Program-made: the position numbers and the translations under genes | NCBI GenBank assembly: GCA_013397115.1 | Contig: VWZW01004392.1 | Location: 76,860 to 140,859 of the forward strand | Direction of reading: 5' to 3' | Source of the DNA: Edolisoma coerulescens | Taxonomy: Eukaryota > Chordata > Aves > Passeriformes > Campephagidae | DNA: 64,000 nucleotides | Shown: piece by piece, positions 34,681-45,733 of the stretch | Layout: the number at the start of each line of letters is the position of its first letter | Position numbering within the stretch: position 1 is the first letter of the stretch | The notes under the pieces: model-generated | What the model was told of the DNA's origin: nothing | Database searches by the model: none | The model's input: the letters and a program-made list of their open reading frames with translations, nothing else

Positions 34681-36056
34681 TTGCAACCAGATGCTTTTAC
34701 ACTCCAGCCAGTGGGGGACATTGAACCCAAAGCTGTTTTAATTCACCCCAGGGCAGAAAAGCATCTTGTGGCACTGTCAGGAGCAGATCTGGACCCACCC
34801 TGTGGCACTGCAGCTTTGAAAAGCTCCCTGGGCATTTCCTCCTGTGATAGCTGTTGGCACAGCACTGCACCAGGCACCTGTAATGGGCTGAGAGCTCTCT
34901 GCACCCCACAGGAAAACACCAACAGCACAAAACATTCAGGGAAGCAGCAAGAAAATGCTCTCCTGAGAGACCTGAGCCTGATTTTTTTTTTTCCATTAGA
35001 CTATTTTTACAGATGGGGAAATGAAGCAAGAAGCAAGAAATGGCCCCCAGCCACAGAGTTATTTACTGGTAAGGGAACAGCCAGCTCTGTTATCAGAGTG
35101 CTATCAGATGTACACACGGCTGCATTACTACCCTGAGCAGTATCTGCACTTTAAGTAGCTTCTCCCAGCCAAGCAGGGCTGTGCAGCACAGCCCCCACGG
35201 CCAGGCTGTGCTCTGGGACCAGGTGGCAGCCAAGGGGATGCTCCACACCTTCCTTTGGCTGGGTCAGAGGTAGCCAAAGGGCCACCAAGAAGCCTCTGAG
35301 AAGGGAACAACTGTAACACCTGCACTGGCTCTGTGACACCTACACTGGCTCAGATCCAGCCGGGACAAGCTGCGGCAGGATTTGAAAAAAGCTGGAAGAG
35401 AGAGAAACCAGCAGGTCTAAAAGTGGAATAACCAATGCTCCTAAAATCGGGGCTTCTCCTGAAGAGCTTTTTCCATGAAACTGCTTCTGGCAGGAGGGAA
35501 AAGGGGGAACCAGTTACACAAACAACTCACGAGGAGAAGAGCATTTGATTAAGGGGCACTTCAAAGGAGGTCCTTCACAAACATCTGAAGGACCCTAATA
35601 CAAGTTCGCAGTCATGCCTGCAGCTAATTTAAACAAAATGTTTAATTGCACAACCAGGTGAGAGTCAGATTATACAGTGAAATCTTGTTTTCTTCCTCTT
35701 CCACAGCTTTCATTCAGGTTCATGGTCCCTGCTACTCAAATTTCTCCCGGTCCTGTTTGTGGGAATAACACTTTTCCTGCTCCCCTTCCAGCTGTCAGGC
35801 TGCCACTGCTCAATGACTGCAATCACAGCCCCGAGTGACTCTCAGGGACCCTCCAGCTTCTCAGGCCAATCACAAACAAGCAGCAAAGCTGGGATTTCAA
35901 ACATTGCTTGAAGCTGAACAACTCGGAGAGCTCTTCACCAAAACCACTTGATGAACAAGTTTGGGAGAAACCTCCTGTCGTCGGGAGCAGGGGCTGGTGC
36001 AGAGGAACCTGCATCCAACAGGAGCCTGAGTCCCTGGAGAGCTGCTCCCAGTGCAT
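34681..36056. other. Unique sequence, no gene seen
   Basis: Contains a T11 tract near 34981 and a 20-bp tandem duplication at 35316-35355. The AT-rich part lies at 35400-35720. No gene signature. Confidence 0.5.
35316..35355. repeat. 20-bp direct tandem duplication
   Basis: ACACCTGCACTGGCTCTGTG at 35316-35335 is followed directly by a copy with mismatches at 35336-35355 (ACACCTACACTGGCTCAGAT). Confidence 0.8.
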
Positions 36057-36361
36057 CATCCCAGAATGGTTTGGGTTGGAAGGGACCTTCAAACTCTTCC
36101 AGTGCCACCCCCTGCCATGAGCAGGGACACCTTCCACTATCCCAGGGTGCTCCAAGCCCTGTCCAACCTGGCCTTGGACGCTCCCAGGAATCTACAGCTT
36201 CTCTGAGCACCCTGTGCTGGGGGCTCACACCCTCACAGGGAGGAATTTTTTTCTAATACCCAATCTAAACCTACTCTCTTGGTTAGAAGCCATTCCCTTG
36301 TCCTGTCCCTGCAGGCCCTTGTCCAAAGTCCCTCTCCAGCTCTCTTGGAGCCCCTTTAGGC
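36057..36361 (-). mobile_element. CR1 LINE 3' end, class A
   Basis: 305-bp copy. The first ~100 bp (CCCAGAATGG to CTCCAAGCCC) are identical to 32521, including CTTCAAACTCTTCC and CATGAGC. Beyond that it diverges and extends further, through ATACCCAATCTAAACC to GAGCCCCTTTAGGC. Confidence 0.9.
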
Positions 36362-38201
36362 ACAGGAAGTTTCTGAGGACGATGGTCCTGTAATACGCCA
36401 AGAACAGTGGTAGAGGGACTTAGGGCAGAAGTTCATTTTCACTTCACTTAAAAGCAGAAATCCTTCAGTTTTAGTTCAAAACTACTCATTAAACCAGAAC
36501 AGCAGGTGTGCTACCTGTAACATCTACTGTGGGCATCCCTGCAGCTTCTGCAACCCAAAACTTGCACAGAAAGCCCAGGAGCTGCTTACCAAGGCCCTCA
36601 GCTCCCTGGCAGATCATGCAGATGGCTGGGATTCAGGGATGGGATGTGAATCCTTGGTCACACAGTGGCTCCAAATCCAGCTCTGCACCTGCATTCCAAC
36701 ACAGTTCTCCTGAGCTCCATGAAGGAGCAGTTCTGACAAAAAAGGACCTTTGGAGGTCCCTTCTTACCCCATTGTCCCCAGCACAGTGGGGCTGTGCAAG
36801 GGGACCTGAGGGGTCAGCCGGGGTCAGCAAAGCCACAAGGCAGCTGGAGCTGTCCCCTGCTGGCTCAGCAGCTCTGCAGGGCCCTCCTGGCTCACTTTAC
36901 TGCTGGACACACGTGGCTGCTCCTGGCCCAGACAGATGGAGGCAGGTGGGTGCACAGAGGACACGGCCTGAGCACAGCCCCAAAGGTTTTGGAGAGGGTC
37001 CCTCTTAGGCAGCACCCCACCATGGGCTTCTCCCCTGTTCCAAGTATCTACCACCACTGTGAAAGATCTAACTCAGGTCCTGAGCTCCTTCCTTTGCCAA
37101 AGCAGCTTGGAACAGCCCCAGCACCTTCCCCTTGCTCTGCCCACACCCCAGTTCCCCCCAAATCCCCCATTTTGAGCACTCCTGCTTTGCAGATTCCTCC
37201 TCACCACAAAGCAGGGGATCTGTGCTCACCGTGGTCCTTTCCAAGCACAGAGGAGAGCCTGGATCCTGGAAACACGACCTGGGAGTGGGAAGGGAGAGGC
37301 CCCCCCGCTGCCATCTCTGCAGTGACACTCCTGCTGTGCCCTTGCAGAGGTGGAGCAGCCACGGGTTAACAGGAACCTGCTGGGCTCTGCTCCTGCATCC
37401 AGCAGATATGGAAACCTGATCCCACAGGGTCCTGACACAAATCCGTCCTGCTCCCCACCCCTCCCAAGGAGGCTGACTGTCCATCACTGCTTTGTCTTCT
37501 GGGAATGAAAGGGATGCTAAGCCCGTGTCTGTGTGGTGGGAGGGAAGGGTCACAGGAGACGGGAGGGGGTGTGACATGGTGAAAGGTAATTGCCTTCAAG
37601 GTAATTACAGGGCAAAGGTGCCTTACAGGGCTGCAGCCATGTCTGGCTCTGGTAATGGATACTGGAATCCCCTCTGGAATTACCCCTGACAGTGATGGTC
37701 ACACACCCGTGCCCCTCAGACTACAGCCACACCCGTTTTCCAGGGCAGTGCTGTCCCAAGGGGGAAAACCTGCCCACACCTCCTTCAAAGGACTGTGCCT
37801 GCCGTCCAAGAGCAGAAGCAATGCCCTCAGCTCTCCAAACACCAGCAGGGTTTGTGGTACCCTCCACAAAGGGCTCAGCACACCCTGAGCCCCTCACCAG
37901 TCCCCAGCCCTCCACCCTCGTGAGCAGCTCAGTGCCAAGGAGCCAGTGGAGGAGATACAAGAACTTCCCTGATTTCAAAGAGCATCCTCCCTGGATTGAT
38001 TTAGCCCAATTTGTCCTAAATTGATTTCCCATTCCCACTGGCTTAAGGGAAAACAGCTTGGAAGAGTATTTCTGATTCTTGCAGCAGAGCAGATCTGTGC
38101 TGGTTAGAAAATGTGAAGGTCTTGTTGAGGCAGGAATATCAACTTGGGATTCCTACTTGTGTGTGTGGAGAGGAGGCTTCCCCCCCTCCAGGGCTCATCC
38201 C
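36362..38201. other. Unique sequence, no gene seen
   Basis: GC-rich single-copy DNA. Open frames of 166, 191 and 169 codons overlap in three phases and both strands, the pattern of stop-poor composition rather than an exon. Confidence 0.5.
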
Positions 38202-38697
38202 TGCCCCAGCTCTGGGGTTCCAGCACAGGAAGGACCTGGAGCTGCTGGAGGGAGTGCAGAGGAGGCCCCGGAGATGCTGCGAGGGCTGGAGCCGCCCTGC
38301 TCTGAGGAAAGGCTGAGGGAGCTGGGGCTGCTCAGCCGGAGGAGAGGAGGCCCCAGGGAGGCGTCAGAGCCCCTGCCAGGGCCTAAAGGGGCTCCAGAAG
38401 AGCTGAAGAGGGACTTTAGACAAGGGCCTGGAGTGCCAGCACAAAGGGCAATGGTTTCCCACTGCCTGAGGGCAGGGTTAGTGGGATACTGGGAAGAAAT
38501 CCTGCCCTGGGAACCTGGGGAGGCCCTGGCACAGGGTGCCCGGAGTAGCTGTGGCTGCCCCTGGATCCCTGGCAGTGTCCAAGGCCAGGTTGGAGCAGCC
38601 TGGGACAGTGGAAGGTGTCCCTGCCCATGGCAGGGGGTGGCACTGGATGAGTTTGAAGGCCCCTTCCAACCCAAACCAGTCTGGGATTCTCTGATTC
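38202..38697 (+). mobile_element. CR1 LINE 3' end, long copy, class A
   Basis: Starts AGCTCTGGGGTTCCAGCAC, then GAGATGCTGCGAGGGCTGG, the CTAAAGGGGCTCCAGAAGAGC block, the GGGATACTGGGAAGAAATCC block, and ends CTGGGATTCTCTGATTC. It lacks ACGGGGCT between GGTTGG and GAGCAGCC. It keeps a 266-codon open frame (38079-38879) that extends into flanks and is not a CR1 protein. Confidence 0.9.
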
Positions 38698-40698
38698 CCC
38701 CCTGCTGTTGGGCCTGGCTTTTCAAAAACACCTGGGGAATGCGGGTGATCCAACAGCCCTGGAATTCATTAGGATTGCAAACGAGACACAAGGCAGGAAG
38801 ACACTTGGGCTCCACTGAAAGTCTGGCTGCTCAACATTTAAATGTTACCATTGAAACCATGTTAAACACTGTTTATTAAGGCCAGTCTTAGCTCCATATT
38901 ACACCTCTCACTTCCAGGGAGCCCAAACTACTTTTCCAGCTGCCCTGTGCTGCCCTGGCTCCACCTGCAGAGCCACATCTGCACTGAGAATGTGACATCC
39001 CACACAGCTTCCCCGGAATCACAGAGGAGGTGCCACCAGGACAGCATCCTTCACCCACCTGCTGTCCTGCTGTCTCTGTGCTCCCTCCTCTCAAAAAGAA
39101 ACATCATCATCTTTCCACAAGAACAAGTTTCCATGAGACATTTTGTGCCCAGCCAAGTTTCCCAACCCATCTGTTCACTGGGCACAAAGTCCCTTCTACA
39201 GAAACCCAACCCTGCAGTTCAAGCCTGGCTTCCTTCCTATGATGTATGGGCAAGGAGGAGTAACAATCATGGACATACAGCTATTCCCTACTCTTACAAA
39301 CCCCAAACAAAATGAAATCCAAACCCTACAGTGCTTTAATGGGGTCTATATTTTATTGAGTTTAAAGATGAAGCACTGGGACAATGAAAATACTAAAATC
39401 AACAGAACTGCTCCCCTCATTTCTCATTTGAATTCCTGGGCTCATTCAGGTCATTCCAAATGTGGTTTGGAGCTGCCTGGCACCAGGATCCACCCTTGCA
39501 TGTGGACCTGGAGGATTTTTCTCTCTCATTCTACAAAATAAAACTTTTAGTCTTTATAAACTGGTGGTGCCAGTTCAAAACTGGACAAAACCCCAAATGC
39601 ATCAGCTCTTCTTCCACGCTGGGCTGCTCCATAAACTAACGGGTCAGAGAGCAGAGACAATGAATTGGTGGCACTGCTGTGCCTGGAAAAGCAGCCAGAG
39701 ACAGTCCTGGAGCCCAGGGCTCGCAGGAGCAGGAGAGAGCAGAGAGAGGCTTCACATCTCCTCTGGCTGCTGCACCGTATCTCCTCTGTGACCCAGAGAG
39801 GTTTGCAGAGACCCCACCAGCTTCCCAACACCTGGAAATTTTCCTTATTTCTTCCCATTCATAGGAAAGATGCTTTCCATCTCACCTCTCTCTCACAGGA
39901 AAATGCTGCTCAATTTGCCCTGAGCCCTAGAGATCATCCAATATTCCACTTCCTTTTCACCCAGACCGTGGCTGTAATGTCTCCTTAAAATCTGCAGCAG
40001 AGAAGAGGATTCCTGGGGATTTTTGTGCCAGTGTAGCTCGAACTCCCTGTGCTCCCGGCCTGTCTCATCAGGGATGCAGAGGCTGCAGCGGTGCCTGGTG
40101 CATCTGTGCCCTTCTCACTCCAGCTCAGCAGGCTCCAATGGGCAGTTCTCCACCAGGCCAGAAATCAAGATGTGCAGATGAGCAATTCCCTCACACCAGG
40201 AGCCTGCAGGTCCCCTGGGACACCAGGAAAAGGGTCCAGCAGGGCTCAGGCTGATCAGTACCAGGTAACAGGGCAATGCTGAACCACGGAGGGACTGGCA
40301 CCCACCAAGTCAGAGACCCTGGCATGGGCTATGCCACCTCCCTGGCTGCAGACAGAGGTGCCCACTGTGAAGCAAGGACAGAAACAGAAGATCTGGGGGC
40401 CAGAGGAGCCTGGCACGGGGAAGGCAGGGAGCTGAGCACAGAGGCACTGGCTCACTGCAGCACCACGTGCAGCATCCCACGGGGCCGCTGCTGTTCTGAG
40501 CAGCCTCTAACGCAACCCCTCCCCAAGGACACAGGGGGCTGTGCTGAGAGGGTTGGTCCCACTGATCCAGACTGGTCCAAAGAGGACAGCTCTGTGTGCA
40601 CAGGGGAAGTGAGAGAGACTGTCCTTTCCCTTTATCCTTCTTCAACACCCTGCCGAAGGGCAGTGGAGGGGCAGGCACCCACTTCTGCTCTGTGATCA
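38698..40698. other. Unique sequence, no gene seen
   Basis: 2 kb of single-copy DNA. 39120-39440 is AT-richer. No frame with domain content; frames up to 139 codons. Confidence 0.5.
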
Positions 40699-40960
40699 GG
40701 GACAGGACCTGAAGTTGTGTCAGGGGAGGCTCAGGCTGGAGATCAGGGAAAGGTTCTTCCCCCAGAGGGTGCTGGGCACTGCCCAGGCTCCCCAGGGAAT
40801 GGGCACGGCCCCGAGGCTGCCAGAGCTCCAGGAGCGTTTGGGCAGCGCTGCCAGGGGTGCCCAGGGTGGGGTTGTTGGGGGGTCTGTGCAGGGCCAGGGG
40901 CTGGGCTGGGTGATCCTTGTGGGTCCCTCCCAGCTCAGGATATTCTGTAATTCTGTGATT
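40699..40960 (+). mobile_element. CR1 LINE 3' end, class B
   Basis: GGGACAGGACCTGAAGTTG, GTCAGGGGAGGCTCAGGC, the GAAAGGTTCTTCCCCC block, a CTGCCAGAGCTCCAGGAGC block, TGATCCTTGTGGGTCCC, and the end GATATTCTGTAATTCTGTG. The best preserved class B 3' end in the window. Confidence 0.9.
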
Positions 40961-42448
40961 ATCGGAGCACGGGCTGAGATCCCAGCTCCCAAATCCACAT
41001 GCTCCTTCTTCCTCTCCCAGCTCAGGGCTGGTGCCAAGCAGAGCACCCCTGCGAGGTCCTGGAGCTGCTGCCCTTACCTACCCAAATTCCATGAGCTCGG
41101 CTGCCTCACCCGCAGCCAGCCAGGATCCAGCTCCTAAACCTACAATCTCCCGACTCTCCTCACCTTTCAACAGTTTTAAAAGCAGCTCAGCACTTCAGAT
41201 AACCTCAATGTAACCACACTGTGCCTTATCAGGTGATCAGAGCAAGGCCAGAGTGGGATACAGGAACACACAGCCAGGAGCATCACCCCTCCTTCCCCAG
41301 GATGCTGGGATGGGGCATCCACCTGGGGATCTCTCCCACAACAAACTGACCCCTCATTTTACCAAATGGTGAAGGAATCCAATTCAAACCTTGCCTCCAG
41401 CAGCACAATATCTTGTTTCAATCCAACCCAGACAAGCAGCTCCACCCCTGCACACAGAGCAGGGAAGGAACAAAGCCTGTGGCTCCAGCAGTAAAGGACA
41501 AATTCCTAGGAGGTGACTCCATGGGCTGGGTGCAGCACTGGAGGGAAGGGTTTGGAGCCACGTGCCCAACAGGGCTTGAAGGAAGAACTGGAAAGAACCT
41601 GTGTGCACATGGCTCAGGTGAGACTGTGGTGCCTCCAAGCATGCAATTCCATGAGGAGTCTGGGGATTCCACCCACAAGGACTGGTCCTTGCAAATGTGA
41701 ATCCCTCTGCAGAATCAGAACCTCTAAGCAATGATGGCTTCTTCTCACAGCGACTTTCTACGGTGAAAAATCTGGAATAGCTCAAAACAATATTTGGGGC
41801 AGCCTTGTGCTCATCCCATTCCCAAGCTGGGGAGGGTCCAGTCTGAGTTAACACCTGCTGAGAGTGCCAGGATCCCACCCTCTGAGCAAACAGCCTCCCA
41901 AACTTTTCCTTTCAGTCACCAACACTTTGCCTTTCACGAAAGAGCAGGTTTGCTGCAGTCACTCCTCAGCCACAGGCAGCTTTAGGAACAAAGCCATCAC
42001 CCATTTTGGTCCCAAAGTCCTTGCCCAGCATCCAGCTGCTTTTCCATGATCCAGAGCTGGGCTGTGCCCTGGACAGCAGCAAAGCCCAGCCCTCAAAACA
42101 CCCTGAATTAATTGGGGTCTTGATTTAGTGAGGTCAGAGCCAATTAGCTCAATTTGACCCAGCTGCTTTAAGCAACATTTTTCTAGTCTATTGGAGCTTG
42201 TTATCACAGATTCATCTCGGTGCCAGGTGAAAAATGAGCTGTCAGAGCAGGTGTGACCCTTTGGGATGCATTTTCATCCTTTCTGGGGGTGACAACAGGA
42301 GAGAGCAGCCTGGTGTTTGCAGCCCAGCACTCTGGAGCTGCTCCAGCCAGGAACAGCCTCTGTGTGTCCACTGCTTGTTGAGGAAAAACATGTCCAGACA
42401 CCCCTCACCTCCTGCCAGCCCACCTGCTCCATGTGGGACCTGCTCAGG
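40961..42448. other. Unique sequence, no gene seen
   Basis: Single-copy DNA between a class B CR1 and the AT repeat. A 164-codon minus frame (41384-41878) overlaps open plus frames; no domain. Confidence 0.5.
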
Positions 42449-42602
42449 ACACAAAGTTTAATAACTTTGTGTTATTAAATATTAATTTATTTAATAACTT
42501 TGTGTTATTAATTAAATTTAATTTAAAACAATTAATTTAATTAAAGTTTGATAACTCTGTGTTATTAATAACTTACCAAACTTCATGTTTAATAACTCTG
42601 TG
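42449..42602. repeat. AT-rich tandem/inverted repeat
   Basis: A motif TTAATAACTTTGTGTTATTA or close variants begins near 42458, 42491, 42547 and 42588, separated by A/T-only spacers. The first copy lies in a 9-bp-arm palindrome (ACACAAAGT ... ACTTTGTGT, 42449-42472). Spacing is irregular (about 33, 56 and 41 bp). It looks like a locally expanded AT-rich satellite; hairpin or easily unwound structure is plausible. Confidence 0.8.
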
Positions 42603-42715
42603 CCCGAGCAGGGGCAGCTACAGAGCCACCACTGCCCAGGTACCACATTAACTCCAGCAGTGGACCTGGAGTTGACCAAAATTCCTTTTCTGGACATATT
42701 TAATCTGCAGGAAGA

Positions 42716-42837
42716 AAGGCCAGGCTGGACGGGGCTTGGAGCACCCTGGGATAGTGGAAGGTGTCCCTGCCCATGGCAGGGGTGGGACTGGATGGGCTTT
42801 AAGTCCCTTCCAACTCAAACCAGTCTGGGATTCTGTG
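42716..42837 (+). mobile_element. CR1 LINE 3' end, class A
   Basis: AAGGCCAGGCTGGACGGGG to CAGTCTGGGATTCTGTG, with an intact palindrome. AAGTCCCTTCC lacks one G of the usual AAGGTCCC. Begins about 110 bp right of the AT repeat. Confidence 0.9.
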
Positions 42838-43526
42838 AAAGAAATAATCCTGCTCTGTCCCTTTTCACTGTAAGAATGAAAGATGCAGATCAGAGAAAGC
42901 CCAAGCCACAGCAGCCACGTGTGCAGCAACCTCAGCAGCCGGGGTTTCATAAAAATGAAAGAATCCTCAACAAAACTTTCCCTTTTCCTAAAAGAAAATG
43001 TACAATTAGAGGGGTTCTTTTCTAACGAGACATGTGAAAGCAAAAAAAAAAAGTTTGATTTTTTTTGAACCAGTATTTCAAAGCATCAAAATAACCCCGT
43101 TTTTTTGTGTCATGTTATTGACATCCCCAGCTATGTGAATGGCACTGCAAACCCCCTCAGTGAAGTGGAAAACACCAAATTCTCCATGTTTGTTTTTATT
43201 CTGTGAGCACTACTTTCAGTCTGTCAGATGTTCTTGTCAAGGTGTCACATACTGAAGCATTTAGAATTTCTTACAGACAAACTCCCACTTCCAGAAGCTC
43301 TCCACAGGCAGCAGTGGGGGGTTGCTCATCACATCTGGCACCAGCAGCAGCTCGGGGCACTGCTCTGTGGGAGATGCCTTAAAAGGAATCCAGGAGAGGT
43401 GACTAAAAAGGTTCCCTCTACACTGGAGACCATCCAGCCCCAAATTCCTCGCTGCAGGTCCAGCCAGTTTGGTTTGATCATGACTGGGACACCCCAAGCA
43501 GGATCACAACGAGGAGGTGTCACAGC
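42838..43526. other. Unique sequence, AT-rich
   Basis: Has A10 and T8 tracts near 43040-43070 and an AT-rich core to 43210. No gene signature. Confidence 0.5.
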
Positions 43527-43864
43527 CACAGGATCATTGAGTGATTTAGGCTGGAAAAGACCTCCAGGATCACCAGGTTCAAGCATTCCCCAGCACTGCC
43601 AAGGCCACACCAAACCACATCACCAAGTGCCACATCCACGTGGATTTTAAATCCCTCCAAGATGGGGACTCCACCACTGCCCTGGGCAGCTGTTCCAATG
43701 CTTGACAATCCTTTCAGGGAAGAAATTTTCCCCAATATCCAATCTAAACCTCCCCTGGTACAGCTTGAGAGCATCTCCTCTTGTCCTGTCATTCATTTCC
43801 TGAGAGCAGAGCCCGACCCCACCCTGGCTGCACCCTCCTGTTGGGGAGTTGTGGAGAACCACAA
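43527..43864 (-). mobile_element. CR1 LINE 3' end, class C
   Basis: CACAGGATCATTGAGTG, the CCCAGCACTGCCAAGGCC segment, GGGACTCCACCACTGCC, the TTTTCCCCAATATCCAATC block and the GGCTGCACCCTCCTGTTGG block, where it stops. Followed 240 bp later by a class A copy in the opposite orientation. Confidence 0.9.
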
Positions 43865-44102
43865 ATGGGGTGTCACATCCCTTCTTCTGGTAACTGGGAG
43901 CAGTGATAACCCCTAATCCCAGGGCTTGGGGCTTGAGATCCCCTCTTAGGGTTTCCCACATCACCCCAAGACTGGAAACATCTTGTGTCCCCCCCCAGTA
44001 ACTGCAGTGGGGAAAGCCCAGCTCCCCACATCAACAGCACCCACCACACAAAAAGTAACTGGGATGTCACCCCTCTGTGTGCCCACAGCAGTCAGGGGGA
44101 GC

Positions 44103-44225
44103 TCTGGAAGTGTCCAAGGCCAGGCTGGACAGGGCTTGGAGCAACCTGGGATAGTGGAAGGTGTCCCTGCCCATGGCAGGGGTAGAAGGGGATGAGCTGT
44201 AAGTTCCCTCCAACCCAAACCTATC
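44103..44225 (+). mobile_element. CR1 LINE 3' end, class A
   Basis: TCTGGAAGTGTCCAAGGCC through an intact palindrome; the tail has drifted (GAGCTGTAAGTTCCCTCC, CCTATCTAA) and the final ATTCT repeats are gone. Confidence 0.85.
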
Positions 44226-45066
44226 TAAGCAGGGCTGAGATGGCTCTTCACCCCTCTCACTAAATATAGAGATAAGATAGATCAAAATGAATAAGCACTT
44301 GCTACTGAGAAGTGTTATGGAACCAGCCATGAACCCTTCCTGCCTACCTTTGATTGAAATAATGGATTTTTTAAATTCATCTTTCCCTGACATTCCCTCA
44401 TTATCATAACCAAGCCTAATGAATGCAATTAAAGATAGAAGTCTCTCAATTTCTTTCCTTTCTCAATAGGTTACATTTATTCTTTTTTTTTTTAAGCCCT
44501 GGAACAGAGCAGCAGCTGAAGTCACAACTCACACAAACAGAATTAGGAACAAAACCCCAGCCCGAGTAGCTGTTCCTCCAGGATTCCCAAACACACAGCC
44601 TCAGAGATTAGGGAAATGGAGGGGGTTTGTGCACAAAGCTACAAAAATAAAAGTTAAATGTTGTGTTGGGCCAAGAAGAAAGCAAATTCACCAAGGAACA
44701 GCTCTTTCTGCCTCTGTTAGTTTCAGCAGGCTGTGGTGCTTCCCACGAGCCACTAATGCAGCCTAATTGGGAGGGGAGGGATGGAGCTCAGCAGCTGCTT
44801 AGCAAACTTTATCATTATTTTTCATGAGGTCCCAATTTTCCCTGCTGCCTTGGATTTGCTTTGCCTCTTTGTATTTCGCTGTCCTGTGCTTCGTTTTCTT
44901 TCCTCTCTTCCTCCTCCTCATCCCTCTCTATCACAACACCCGGGGCTGGCCACTGAAAAAGAGCCTTCACAAGCCCCTCACAGCCTGGCAGCAGCAAATC
45001 TGCAGCTGTGCCCCGAGTGGAACAGCAGGACAGCCATTCCTGCATCCCCCAGAGCTCCTCCACGGC
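44226..45066. other. Unique sequence, AT-rich
   Basis: AT-rich to 44800, including T11 at about 44484, then GC-richer. The 268-codon minus frame at 44978-45784 begins here and runs through two CR1 tails, so it is not a gene. Confidence 0.5.
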
Positions 45067-45290
45067 CAGGGTTAGATGGGATATTAGGAGGAAATCCTTC
45101 CCTGGGAGGCCCTGGCACAGGGTGCCCAGAGCAGCTGTGGCTGCCCCCGGATCCCTGGAAGTGTCCAAGGCCAGGCTGGTCAGGGCTTGGAGAAGTCTGG
45201 GACAGTGGGAGGTGTCCCTGCCCATGGCAGGGGTGGCACTGGATGGGCTTTAAGGTCCCTTCCAACACAAACCATTCCATGATTCCATGA
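45067..45290 (+). mobile_element. CR1 LINE 3' end, class A
   Basis: CAGGGTTAGATGGGATATTAG, GGCCCTGGCACAGGGTGCC, an intact palindrome, and ATTCCATGATTCCATGA at the end. Faces a class B copy 200 bp away. Confidence 0.9.
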
Positions 45291-45488
45291 GCATCAGGGC
45301 CAAAGGCCCTGCTTTTACCAGCTACAGCCAAGGTGACGGAGGCTTTTGGGTGATCTGGATGAATCCAAAGCAGCTGACAGGCTGGAAACACCAAGTTGGG
45401 CTCATGGGGTAGAACACCCTCAAGACTTTTTACCCATAGGCTGTGAAACAGATGGGCAAAGATTCTAGGGATACATTCCCTAGCAAGG

Positions 45489-45733
45489 ATCACAGAACCA
45501 GGGAATATCCTGAGCTGGGAGGGACCCACAGGATGATCCAGTCCCACCCTGGCCCTGCACAGACACCCCAAAACCCCACCCTGGGCACCCCTGGCAGTGC
45601 TGTCCAAACGCTCCCAGAGCTCTGGCAGCCTCGGGGCTGTGCCCATTCCCTGGGGAGCCTGGGCAGTGCCCAGCACCCTCTGGGGGAAGAACCTTTCCTG
45701 ATCTCCAGCCTTACCCTCCCCTGGCACAGCCAA
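45489..45733 (-). mobile_element. CR1 LINE 3' end, class B
   Basis: ATCACAGAACCAGGGAATATCC, CTGAGCTGGGAGGGACCC, ACAGGATGATCCAGTCCC, the CCCAGAGCTCTGGCAGCC block, and AACCTTTCCTGATCTCC at the truncated end. Confidence 0.9.

Noticed and set aside
36508..37577. Cluster of 166-191 codon frames as a possible exon
   Set aside because: Open in three phases and on both strands at once, with no domain; typical of GC-rich, stop-poor DNA.
38079..38879. 266-codon plus-strand open frame
   Set aside because: Its span is mostly the long class A CR1 3' end at 38202-38697, which is not the CR1 protein-coding part. The rest is flanking sequence.
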